DNA of 7,527 nt from Acidobacteriota bacterium (GTDB taxonomy: Bacteria > Acidobacteriota > Terriglobia > Terriglobales > Acidobacteriaceae). The DNA lies in assembly GCA_021778875.1 (NCBI GenBank), contig JAJYBT010000100.1, forward strand, positions 1 to 7,527, in the 5' to 3' direction. Position 1 is the first letter of the stretch. Every line of letters starts with the position of its first letter. The translations under genes were made by a program, and so were the position numbers. The notes beneath the pieces were generated by a model. It was not told the origin of the DNA. It was given only the letters and a program-made list of their open reading frames with translations, and did not search any database. Shown here piece after piece: positions 1-6,244 of the stretch.

Positions 1-1607
1 TTCTGGATCAGGCGCTTCAGGTCCGCGCGAATCTTGTCCTTGACCATGCCGTAGTCCGATCGCTGCTCGCCGCTCAGTTCGTCCAGTGTCTTCAGAACGG
101 TTTCGCGGGCCTGCTCCGTGATGTCCGCGCCGCCGAAGCCGCGGAAGACGACCTCCGGGGCCAGCTCCATCTTGCCCGTGCGCTTGTTGATGGCCAGCAC
201 CGCCAGGACGATGCCGTCTTCAGAGAGGATGCGGCGGTCGCGGATGACGAGGTCTTCCACCACGTCAATGGACGACCCGGAGTCAATCAGGACGCGGCCG
301 GCTGTGACCTTGTCCTTCTTGCGGGCGTCGTTCTTGTCCAGTTCCAGCACATCACCGTCTTCAATCACAATGGCGTGCTCCACGGCGCCGGTCTCCATGG
401 CCACCCGGGCATGGTGGCGCAGGTAGCGGTAGTCGCCGTGGACGGGAATAAAGAACTTGGGCCGGACCAGATTGATGAGCAGCCGCATCTCCTCCTGGCT
501 GCCGTGTCCGCTGACGTGAATCAGGCCGTTGGAGCCGTCATCGCAGATCACGTTGGCATCGCGGCGATAGAGGTGGTCGATGACGCGAAAGATACCCTTC
601 TCATTGCCCGGAATGATGCGCGAGCTGAGCACAACGGTATCCCCGGCGTCGATGCGGGCGTGCTTGTGGTTATCCACGGCGGCGCGGCTCAGGGCGCTCA
701 TCGGTTCGCCCTGCGTGCCGCTTATCAGGATCATGAGCTGGTCGGGCGTATAGTCGCGCATCTGGCCGGGATTGATGACCAGGCCGGGCGGAATGTCGAT
801 GTAGCCCAGATCCTGGGCAATCTCCGTACTCTCCATCATGGACCGGCCGATGACGGCGACCTTGCGGCCGTGCGCGCGCGCCAGTTCCATGGCAATGCGG
901 ATGCGGTAGATGGACGAGGAGAAGCAACTGAAGAAGAGCTTCTTCTTGGTGCGCGCAAAGATCTCGTCCAGCCGCGGAATGACAGCCCGCTCGCTGGGGG
1001 TGTAGCCGGAGCGCTCCACGTTAGTCGAGTCCTGCAGCAGGGCCAGGACACCGCGCTTGCCGTACTCGGCAAAGGTGTGCAGGTCAAAGGGCTTGTCGTC
1101 GAGCGGCGAGAGATCGATCTTGAAGTCGCCGGTGTGGATGACCACGCCCACCGGGGTATCAATGGCCAGCGCTACGCAGTCCACCAGCGAGTGGGTTACA
1201 CGGATCGGCTCGATGGTGAAGGGGCCGATGGTGAACTTCTCGCGCGGGGTAATCTCGATCAGCTCGGTCTCGTCCAGAATCTGATGCTCTTCGAGCTTGC
1301 CCTCCACGTAGGCGAGGGTAAACTCCGTCGCGTAGACCGGAACTTTGATCTCGTTCAGAATCCAGGGCAGGCCGCCGATGTGATCCTCGTGGCCGTGGGT
1401 CAGGATGATGCCGCGAACATGGGCCTTGTTTTCAACGAGATAGGAGATGTCGGGGACAACAATATCCACGCCCAGCAGCTCGGACTCGGGGAACATCAGC
1501 CCGGCATCGATCACGATGATTTCGTCTTCCCAGCGGAGGGCGAGGCAGTTCATGCCGAATTCGCCAAGACCGCCGAGGGGAATTATTTTCAGCTTTTTCG
1601 TATGCAT
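1..1607 (-). CDS. rnj: Ribonuclease J (metallo-beta-lactamase/beta-CASP nuclease), 3' end cut by window edge
   Basis: RNase J is a cytoplasmic zinc-dependent nuclease with 5'-3' exonuclease and endonuclease activity that matures rRNA and degrades mRNA. The visible 535 residues begin MHTKKLKIIPLGGLGEFGMN, the usual N-terminus. Metal-site motifs are in order: HGHEDHIGG at about 71-79, THS at about 138-140, HTGDFK at about 158-163 and PVHGDYR at about 388-394. The beta-CASP domain lies between them (SCFSSSIYR at about 227-235), with SGHGSQEE at about 366-373. The end of the visible part (SDYGMVKDKIRADLKRLIQ) matches the start of the C-terminal helix region, so about 20 residues of a usual ~555 are missing. 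The ATG at 1607 is the only plausible start, because an in-frame stop lies seven codons upstream and no other start codon lies between. No strong Shine-Dalgarno is visible. The motif is HGDYR where I recall most family members having HGEYR. Divergent from the VOC gene. Confidence 0.95.
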   Translation of the reverse strand, partial: MHTKKLKIIPLGGLGEFGMNCLALRWEDEIIVIDAGLMFPESELLGVDIVVPDISYLVENKAHVRGIILTHGHEDHIGGLPWILNEIKVPVYATEFTLAYVEGKLEEHQILDETELIEITPREKFTIGPFTIEPIRVTHSLVDCVALAIDTPVGVVIHTGDFKIDLSPLDDKPFDLHTFAEYGKRGVLALLQDSTNVERSGYTPSERAVIPRLDEIFARTKKKLFFSCFSSSIYRIRIAMELARAHGRKVAVIGRSMMESTEIAQDLGYIDIPPGLVINPGQMRDYTPDQLMILISGTQGEPMSALSRAAVDNHKHARIDAGDTVVLSSRIIPGNEKGIFRVIDHLYRRDANVICDDGSNGLIHVSGHGSQEEMRLLINLVRPKFFIPVHGDYRYLRHHARVAMETGAVEHAIVIEDGDVLELDKNDARKKDKVTAGRVLIDSGSSIDVVEDLVIRDRRILSEDGIVLAVLAINKRTGKMELAPEVVFRGFGGADITEQARETVLKTLDELSGEQRSDYGMVKDKIRADLKRLIQ

Positions 1608-1633
1608 CTGTCGTATTTGATGCTAACACCTGT

Positions 1634-1665
1634 AGGGTTGGCAGAGTGAGGGTTGCCACCGGCAA
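1634..1665. repeat. Short direct repeat and small inverted repeat in divergent intergenic region
   Basis: In the 167 bp between the RNase J and VOC genes, AGGGTTGGCA (1634-1643) recurs as AGGGTTGCCA (1649-1658), 15 bp apart with 9 of 10 matches. The second copy overlaps a perfect inverted repeat, TTGCC-ACC-GGCAA (1653-1665). A divergent promoter region is a reasonable place for an operator, but the repeats are short and could be chance. I found no convincing -35/-10 pair for either gene here. Confidence 0.25.
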
Positions 1666-1774
1666 AACGCTCATCGGTCGCAACTTCAGTGCAGATGGCA
1701 GACGAACGAGCGACAACCGGCTGATCCGTGGTTTGCCCCGGTCGCTCTGCCCATGAACAAGGAGGGGCAACGGG

Positions 1775-2194
1775 ATGAAACTCAGACCGTATCTGAACTT
1801 TGGCGGGAATGCGGGTGAGGCGTTTCGCTTCTATGAGAAGCATCTGGGTGGCCGGATTACCGCGATGATGACGTTCGGCCAGATGCCCGGTCCGTCCACG
1901 GTTGGGCCCGAGTGGCAGGATGCCGTCCTGCATGCCTCCATCTCCATCGGCGATATCGAAGTGATGGCGAGTGATGTGCCGGGGAACTTCCAGCCGATGC
2001 GCAGCGCCTACCTGTGCCTTGGGGTAGACAGCATCGAAGAAGCGGAGCGGGTGTACGGCGTGCTGGCCGAGGGCGGCGAAATCTACATGCCGATGGCGGA
2101 GACATTTTTCGCACTTCGCTTTGCGCAACTGCGAGACCGCTTTGGAACGCTGTGGATGATTATTCATGAGCGGCCGATGCCGAAGCAGGATTGA
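1775..2194 (+). CDS. VOC-superfamily (PhnB/YjdN-like glyoxalase fold) protein
   Basis: A 139-residue protein of the vicinal oxygen chelate superfamily, closest in pattern to the PhnB/YjdN-like group. The N-terminus MKLRPYLNFGGNAGEAFRFY is the family's typical YL-F-GNA-EAF-FY signature. Next come VLHASISIGD at 51-60 (with H53 at the usual metal-ligand position), a second module from about residue 77, and the closing motif AETFFALRFAQLRDRFGTLWMI at about 108-129 (compare ETFWG...DRFG-PW in relatives). Length is normal for a single-subunit pair of beta-alpha-beta-beta-beta modules. The start is well set by an AAGGAGG Shine-Dalgarno at 1759-1765, nine bases upstream. The substrate cannot be inferred; many members of this group are uncharacterised, and the name PhnB does not imply phosphonate use. 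The GH18 gene follows 110 bp later on the same strand, with no evident functional link. Confidence 0.85.
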   Translation: MKLRPYLNFGGNAGEAFRFYEKHLGGRITAMMTFGQMPGPSTVGPEWQDAVLHASISIGDIEVMASDVPGNFQPMRSAYLCLGVDSIEEAERVYGVLAEGGEIYMPMAETFFALRFAQLRDRFGTLWMIIHERPMPKQD

Positions 2195-2304
2195 GCGCGT
2201 CCATAGACCATACGGTTCGCAGAGAGAGTTTGATCTGCGGCGCATTGTGTTCCGGCTTCGGCGCCCGGTGAGTTCAAAGCCGTCGCAGTGGCACAGAGGG
2301 ATTT

Positions 2305-3474
2305 TTGCTTACGTTTGCGATGCCTGTATCCGTGATTCGTTTCTTCGCCGTAATGTTCGCTCTGCTGATGGTTGTGCCAGCGTGCTGTGCAGGTGCGGCT
2401 GCGGGGCCAATCGTGGCCGGGTACGTCTTCCCGCAGAACATGACATTGCAGCCGGGGCAGGTGGATGCACGCAATCTGACGTGGATCTACTACGCCTTTG
2501 CCAACATTGCCGATGGCCGCATGGTGGAGGGCTTTGCCGCCGATGCGCAGAATCTTCCGCAGGTGGTTGCCCTCAAGCGGGAGAACCCGAAACTGAAGGT
2601 GCTCATCTCCGTGGGCGGCTGGAACTGGTCCGGTGGCTTTTCGGATGCAGCCCTCACGCCACAAAGCCGGGCGCGATTCATCGAGAGCGCGGTCGAGTTT
2701 CTGCGCCGATACAACCTCGACGGAATGGATCTGGACTGGGAGTATCTGGGGCAGCCGGGAGCGGGCCACTCCTACCGCAAAGAGGACAGGGAGAACTTTA
2801 CCGCTCTGGTGAGGGAGCTTCGTCAGCGGCTGAACGCGGAGAGCGGAAGAACGCATAGCAGGCTCTATCTGACCATTGCCGCGGGGGCATCGCTCCAGTA
2901 CCTGGAGGATACGCAGATGGACCAGGTGCAGCGGTTTGTGGATGCCGTGAACCTGATGACCTACGACTCCTATGTGCCCGGTGCGGACGCAACGACCGGC
3001 AATCATGCGCCGCTGTATGCGGATCCAGCGGACCCGAAGCGGGCATCGGCTGATGCCGCGGTAAAGGCCTTTGTGAAGGCGGGTGTGCCTGCCGCAAAGA
3101 TTCTGCTGGGTGTTCCGTTCTATGGAAAAGCCTGGAGCGATGTGGCAGACGCGCATCACGGATTGTTTCAGCCCGGCAAAGCCGCATCCGGAGGAGATTT
3201 GCCTTATGGTGCGATCACCGGAACGATGCTGGGTCACGGCTTTACGCGCTACTGGGACGATGCGTCGTCGGTTCCGTATCTTTACAGCGCGGAGAAGCGC
3301 GAATTTGTCACGTATGAGGATCCGGAATCGATTGCCACGAAGTGTGATTATGTGCTGCATCACGGGCTTGGCGGCATCATGTTCTGGAACTACTTCAACG
3401 ATCCCTCCGGCACGCTCCTGGATGCCATCCACACCGCGATGCACCAGCGGAAGCCGGTGCCTGCCGGGCGGTAG
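2305..3474 (+). CDS. Secreted GH18 family glycoside hydrolase (chitinase-like)
   Basis: A 389-residue exported enzyme predicted to cleave beta-1,4-linked N-acetylglucosamine polymers (chitin-type) by the GH18 substrate-assisted mechanism. The N-terminus is a signal peptide: basic residue R12, hydrophobic run FFAVMFALLMVVPA at about 13-26, then CCAGAAAG. The mature TIM barrel shows VAGYVF at 37-42, ISVGGW at 101-106, the catalytic motif DGMDLDWEY at 139-147 (D139, D142, D144 and proton donor E146), MTYD at 218-221, PFYGKAW at 271-277 and MFWNYFND at 359-366. No separate chitin-binding or fibronectin domain is present, so it is a single-domain enzyme. The start is uncertain. TTG at 2305 has AGAGGG (2295-2300) four bases upstream; ATG at 2320 would remove five residues but lacks a well-spaced ribosome site. 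A lipoprotein cleavage at C27 (VPAC) is possible but atypical because of the proline. Natural substrate and chain length preference are not inferable. Confidence 0.9.
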   Translation: MLTFAMPVSVIRFFAVMFALLMVVPACCAGAAAGPIVAGYVFPQNMTLQPGQVDARNLTWIYYAFANIADGRMVEGFAADAQNLPQVVALKRENPKLKVLISVGGWNWSGGFSDAALTPQSRARFIESAVEFLRRYNLDGMDLDWEYLGQPGAGHSYRKEDRENFTALVRELRQRLNAESGRTHSRLYLTIAAGASLQYLEDTQMDQVQRFVDAVNLMTYDSYVPGADATTGNHAPLYADPADPKRASADAAVKAFVKAGVPAAKILLGVPFYGKAWSDVADAHHGLFQPGKAASGGDLPYGAITGTMLGHGFTRYWDDASSVPYLYSAEKREFVTYEDPESIATKCDYVLHHGLGGIMFWNYFNDPSGTLLDAIHTAMHQRKPVPAGR

Positions 3475-3479
3475 CAGGC
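3459..3479. terminator. Possible hairpin at a convergent gene junction
   Basis: GCCTGC (3459-3464) and GCAGGC (3474-3479) form a perfect 6-bp stem around a 9-base loop. The stem overlaps the stop codon of the GH18 gene. The converging oxidoreductase gene ends at 3490, leaving only 15 bp between the genes, so a shared terminator would have to sit here. No T-run follows on either strand, so this is a weak candidate. Confidence 0.25.
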
Positions 3480-3489
3480 GCGGGCTGGA

Positions 3490-4488
3490 CTACGTATCTT
3501 CGCCGGGGAACCGGACGCCGAGAGCCGTACGCGCAGCCTCAAGCAGCCGCGCCATGCCGAGCGAAAGAGCATGCGTAATCTCGGGGCTCTCCAGTTGGCC
3601 GCCGCGGATGAGCTGGCAGAAGTGGTCGGTCTCGTAGTTGAATCCGCCGGCGACGAACGGCTCATGCAGCTCGACGGTTCTGCCGTCGATGTAGCGGACA
3701 GTGGCGCGCACGGGGTTCCACCAGTTTTCGTGGATGGTGACGTAGCCGCGCGGCGCGCAGAGCAATGCATCGCCGCGGCTCAACAGATCAAGACCGGTGT
3801 GCAGCTGTGCCATGCCGCGCTCGTGCTCTGTCTGAAAAAGGGCAAATGCATCGACGCCGGCCGGAGAAAGTCGGCCCATGGTTTGCACGCGGCGCAGCGG
3901 GCCAAGCCAATCGAGCGCGAGAAAGGCCTCATAGGGACCGATGCCCATGACGCCACCGCCGCCGAGCTCGGCAAAGTGGAGCGGATAGTCGGGGGCGAGG
4001 GTGGAGTCGCAGTGCCCGGCGCGCACGAAGCCCACCGGGCCAATGGGGTCGGCTTGCAGGTACTCGCGCAGCTTTCGGTAGAGGGGAAAGAAGGGCGGCT
4101 TCATGGCCTCCATGAACAGACGGCCATGGCGGTGCGCGGCCTCCAGTATCCGGCGAAGCTGCTGCTCGTTCAGGGCGGAGGGCTTCTCGCACATCACGTG
4201 CTTGCCGGCGGCGAGGGCCTGCAGGCATATCTCCGCGTGCGTGTCCGGGTGGGTGGCAACGTAGATGGCGTCCACATCCGCCGCGACGAGCTGGCTGAGG
4301 CTGTCGCACACTTGCGGGACAGAAAACCGCTGCGCGTAGGCATGAGCCCGCTCCGCGGTGCGCCCCCACACGGCGCTTAGCGAGGCTGCCGGAACGGCTT
4401 GCAGACCCTGGGCAAAACGCGCGGCGGCGCGGCCCGGCCCGGCCACGCCCCAGCGAATCTGCCGTAGTTCTGGATCAGGATGCAGCAT
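3490..4488 (-). CDS. Gfo/Idh/MocA-family NAD(P)-dependent oxidoreductase
   Basis: A 332-residue cytoplasmic dehydrogenase predicted to use NAD(P) on a sugar, inositol or diol-type substrate; the exact reaction is unknown. The N-terminal Rossmann fold has GVAGPGRAAARFAQ at 14-27, the VATHPDTH segment at 77-84 and the hallmark CEKP at 100-103, whose K102 is the expected catalytic lysine. FMEAMKPPFFP at 125-135 and the C-terminal alpha/beta domain resemble the dihydrodiol dehydrogenase-like subgroup. In the GGGGVMGIGPY segment (177-186), many relatives have an aspartate where this protein has G182. The ATG at 4488 has an AGGA ribosome site (4496-4499) seven bases upstream. The gene lies 69 bp downstream of dapD on the same strand and may be co-transcribed with it, though no metabolic link is evident. 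It converges on the GH18 gene. Confidence 0.9.
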   Translation of the reverse strand: MLHPDPELRQIRWGVAGPGRAAARFAQGLQAVPAASLSAVWGRTAERAHAYAQRFSVPQVCDSLSQLVAADVDAIYVATHPDTHAEICLQALAAGKHVMCEKPSALNEQQLRRILEAAHRHGRLFMEAMKPPFFPLYRKLREYLQADPIGPVGFVRAGHCDSTLAPDYPLHFAELGGGGVMGIGPYEAFLALDWLGPLRRVQTMGRLSPAGVDAFALFQTEHERGMAQLHTGLDLLSRGDALLCAPRGYVTIHENWWNPVRATVRYIDGRTVELHEPFVAGGFNYETDHFCQLIRGGQLESPEITHALSLGMARLLEAARTALGVRFPGEDT

Positions 4489-4557
4489 GGGTTGATCCTG
4501 TCGCGTTTCTTTGGCACGCGCTCCAGTGCAGGCAGCGCGTGTGCGGCGCTGTTTTTC

Positions 4558-5406
4558 TCAGCGCAGCAGGTCTTCCAGCGTGGTGCTGAGGTCGGTCTTG
4601 TCGTCGCGATACTTGACGATGACGGGAGCGTAGAGGCTCAGGCCCCACTCCTGCCCCTTGCCCCGCGTAACCGCTCGTGAGCCGGGGACGACAACTGCGT
4701 TGGCAGGGATGACGAGCGGCTGATCCGCCGTGGCGCGCAGGATGGTTCCGTTGACGAGATCGAAGACCGGAGTGCCGCGGGTCAGAATGGTTCCCGAGGC
4801 AAGCACCGCCCCCTTGCGCACGATGGTCCCTTCATAGATGCCGCAGTTGCCGCCCACAAGCACATCGTCTTCCACCACGACCGGGGACGCATTGACCGGC
4901 TCAAGGACGCCGCCGATCTGGGCTGCCGCGCTGAGGTGAACGCGTTTGCCAATCTGGGCGCACGAGCCCACCAGTGCATGCGAGTCCACCATGGTGCCTT
5001 CATCCACCCAGGCCCCGGCATTGATGTACATCGGAGGCATGCAGACGACGCCGCGCGCCACATAAGCGCCGGCGCGGACGGAGGAACCGCCGGGGACGAT
5101 GCGGACGCCGTCGTTTGCGGTGAAGTGCCGGGCCGGATACGTGTGCTTGTCCACAAAAGAGAGACCGGCGGCGGGCCCTTCGACGAGCGCTCCAAGGCGA
5201 AAGCCGAGCAGAATGCCCCGCTTAACCCATGCGTTTACGCGCCATCCGGTTGGCTCCGCGGGATCCGGCGAGGCGGACCGCACTTCGCCGCTCTCGAGCG
5301 CGGCGCGCAGCTTAAGAAAGACATCCATGGCAGACTGATCGCCCACGGCGGCGGCGCCAGCAGCAAAAGCACGTTCGACTGCTTCTTCCAGTTGTTGAAT
5401 GGTCAT
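4558..5406 (-). CDS. dapD: 2,3,4,5-tetrahydropyridine-2,6-dicarboxylate N-succinyltransferase
   Basis: DapD transfers a succinyl group from succinyl-CoA to tetrahydrodipicolinate, committing it to the succinylase branch of lysine and meso-diaminopimelate synthesis. The 282 residues are close to the usual ~275. An N-terminal helical domain ([14 protein letters not shown]...) leads to [13 protein letters not shown] at 60-72, then the left-handed beta-helix of hexapeptide repeats: [20 protein letters not shown] at about 110-129, [23 protein letters not shown] at about 131-153 and GGVLEP at 165-170. The C-terminal [13 protein letters not shown] at 259-271 is typical. D141 matches the proposed catalytic aspartate by position and context. 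The position of the proposed partner E189 is glycine here (GGNCGIYEG, 185-193). The N-terminus aligns with known DapD proteins, supporting the ATG at 5406 although the AAAGGG ribosome site is only two bases away. A candidate terminator precedes it at 5500-5533. Confidence 0.95.
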   Translation of the reverse strand: MTIQQLEEAVERAFAAGAAAVGDQSAMDVFLKLRAALESGEVRSASPDPAEPTGWRVNAWVKRGILLGFRLGALVEGPAAGLSFVDKHTYPARHFTANDGVRIVPGGSSVRAGAYVARGVVCMPPMYINAGAWVDEGTMVDSHALVGSCAQIGKRVHLSAAAQIGGVLEPVNASPVVVEDDVLVGGNCGIYEGTIVRKGAVLASGTILTRGTPVFDLVNGTILRATADQPLVIPANAVVVPGSRAVTRGKGQEWGLSLYAPVIVKYRDDKTDLSTTLEDLLR

Positions 5407-5499
5407 TGCCCTTTGAGTTTATCAAGGCGGGATGGCAATAAGATGTGCTGCAGACAGGCGGGTGAGATATGTGAAGAAGACCGTGGCGGCGAACGCAGG

Positions 5500-5533
5500 A
5501 AAAACCGCCGCCGCATGCCGGGGCGACGCGGCG
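5500..5533 (-). terminator. Candidate intrinsic terminator between the small gene and dapD
   Basis: On the minus strand, CGCCGC (5533-5528) can pair with GCGGCG (5514-5509) around a 13-base loop. A further GCGG and a TTTTT run (5504-5500) follow. It sits just downstream of the stop codon at 5550 and upstream of dapD, where it would separate the two transcription units. The stem is GC-rich and the T-run short; the pairing register is ambiguous because of CCG repetition. Confidence 0.4.
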
Positions 5534-5549
5534 ACGATTCCGGTGGAAC

Positions 5550-5888
5550 CTACGCGGTGGGCTGCTGTTGCAGTTTGGTCTTGGATTGGCCAGCGGCCAC
5601 GGACTGAAGCCGGAAGGCATTTCTGCCTGCCGGAACCAGCGCCAGCGGAACCGCGGATTGACCCGCCTTGCAGCCGAGATTCTTGGCTTCAAGCCATGCG
5701 CACAGCCTGGGATCGTAGATCTCAGGACGGCCTTGCCAAAACTCCGGTGCCAGATCGCACTGGATGTGCAAATGGCCCAGAAGTAACTCGATTGCCGGTA
5801 TCTGCTCAGGGAAATATCGCCGGACGTTATCTGCACCAATATGAAGTCCGATAACTCCACGGCCCTTACTTTGCGTAGTAACTACCAT
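5550..5888 (-). CDS. Conserved-looking small protein of unknown function
   Basis: I cannot assign this to a named family. The 112-residue product reads like a real soluble protein. It has a hydrophobic/beta start (MVVTTQSKGRGVIGLHIGADNVRRYFPEQ), a mixed middle (IELLLGHLHIQCDL at 33-46), an aromatic, acidic segment EFWQGRPEIYDPRLCAWLEAKN at about 49-70, and VPLALVPAGRNAFRLQ at about 80-95. A Gln/Lys-rich tail follows (QSKTKLQQQPTA). There is no signal peptide or membrane segment. The ATG at 5888 has GGCAGG ending six bases upstream. A TTG at 5906 would add MKGRYV and cannot be excluded. Its own candidate promoter (6024-6052) and flanking terminators suggest a separate transcription unit. The beta-rich pattern could suit a small nucleic-acid-binding barrel, but that is speculation. 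Confidence 0.7.
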   Translation of the reverse strand: MVVTTQSKGRGVIGLHIGADNVRRYFPEQIPAIELLLGHLHIQCDLAPEFWQGRPEIYDPRLCAWLEAKNLGCKAGQSAVPLALVPAGRNAFRLQSVAAGQSKTKLQQQPTA

Positions 5889-6023
5889 GACGTACCTGCC
5901 CTTCAACCTGGGATGAATGTCAGTTTTCAGGAGCCTGGTTACGAGAAACGGTCAGTGAATAAAGAAGGACCACGACGGGACACCACCTCGTGGATTGCGC
6001 ATCCCCGGAGACGGCGTTACCTG

Positions 6024-6052
6024 ATGGTGTACCGCTTTTTGCCGGATGTCAA
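6024..6052 (-). promoter_or_regulatory. Candidate sigma-70-type promoter for the small unknown gene
   Basis: On the minus strand a perfect TTGACA (6052-6047) is followed, after 17 bases, by CACCAT (6029-6024). That -10 matches TATAAT at only three positions (A2, A5, T6). A start site near 6017 would give a leader of about 130 bases before the ATG at 5888. The -35 is good and the -10 poor. Confidence 0.3.
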
Positions 6053-6093
6053 GAACATCTCGACGCAATGCGTCCGGACTGCCGGCTCCGCAT

Positions 6094-6117
6094 AAAAATA
6101 TCCGAGACGCGTTTCGG
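6094..6117 (-). terminator. Candidate intrinsic terminator for the sugar operon
   Basis: On the minus strand CCGAAA (6117-6112) and TCTCGG (6107-6102) form a stem with five of six pairs around a CGCG loop. The T-rich stretch ATATTTTTATG follows, with TTTTT at 6098-6094. It lies about 130 bases past the aminotransferase stop and upstream of the next candidate promoter, the expected place. The stem is short. Confidence 0.35.
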
Positions 6118-6197
6118 GAAAGACTTGCACTCCCTTGATTTTGGATGCGTGGCAGCGATTTTGGTGAGCAAATGCGAGTCAGATTGACGCAAAGCTT

Positions 6198-6235
6198 GTG
6201 TTACAGCCCGGTAACTCGGAACCTGGCCGGAACAC
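6198..6235. repeat. Imperfect inverted repeat just past the aminotransferase gene
   Basis: GTGTT (6198-6202) pairs with AACAC (6231-6235). Inside it, CCGG (6208-6211) can pair with CCGG (6227-6230), leaving a five-base bulge on one side. It begins ten bases beyond the stop codon on the minus strand. There is no T-run, so it may be an mRNA 3'-end stabilising hairpin or chance. Confidence 0.25.
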
Positions 6236-6244
6236 TTATTCGAT

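Larger units (their letters stand above)
5907..6244. other. 338-bp gap without a recognisable gene
   Basis: This stretch separates the sugar aminotransferase from the small unknown gene. Short open frames on the plus strand (5841-6095 and 5990-6187) have no recognisable protein pattern, and the first overlaps the small gene in antisense. On the minus strand the gap holds, in transcription order, a hairpin just past the aminotransferase stop, a candidate terminator, and a candidate promoter with a perfect TTGACA. I see no tRNA or known riboswitch. If the small gene starts at 5888 rather than 5906, the gap extends to 5889. Confidence 0.6.

Noticed and set aside
375..1649. Long plus-strand open frame (424 codons) opposite RNase J
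   Set aside because: It is antisense to an unmistakable RNase J reading frame. Its translation is low-complexity in A, G, V, D and H with no recognisable motif, as expected from GC-rich third positions.
1589..2245. Minus-strand open frame of 218 codons spanning the divergent region
   Set aside because: It runs antisense to the VOC gene and into the RNase J start in another frame. Composition is typical of a shadow frame.
2195..2304. Possible GC-rich hairpin terminator between the VOC and GH18 genes
   Set aside because: The CCGGCTTCGGCGCCCGG stretch has no consistent stem with a following T-run; pairing is ambiguous and not supportable.
2164..3444. Long minus-strand open frame (426 codons) opposite the GH18 gene
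   Set aside because: It is antisense to a gene with intact GH18 motifs, rich in R, H and I without domain pattern, and has no ribosome site. Treated as a shadow.
3571..4380. 269-codon plus-strand open frame opposite the oxidoreductase
   Set aside because: Mirror frame of a clear Gfo/Idh/MocA gene; no motif recognised.
5841..6187. Two small plus-strand open frames in the gap before the aminotransferase gene
   Set aside because: No clear ribosome site or recognisable pattern, and they overlap each other; the first also overlaps the small minus-strand gene. Kept as unassigned gap.
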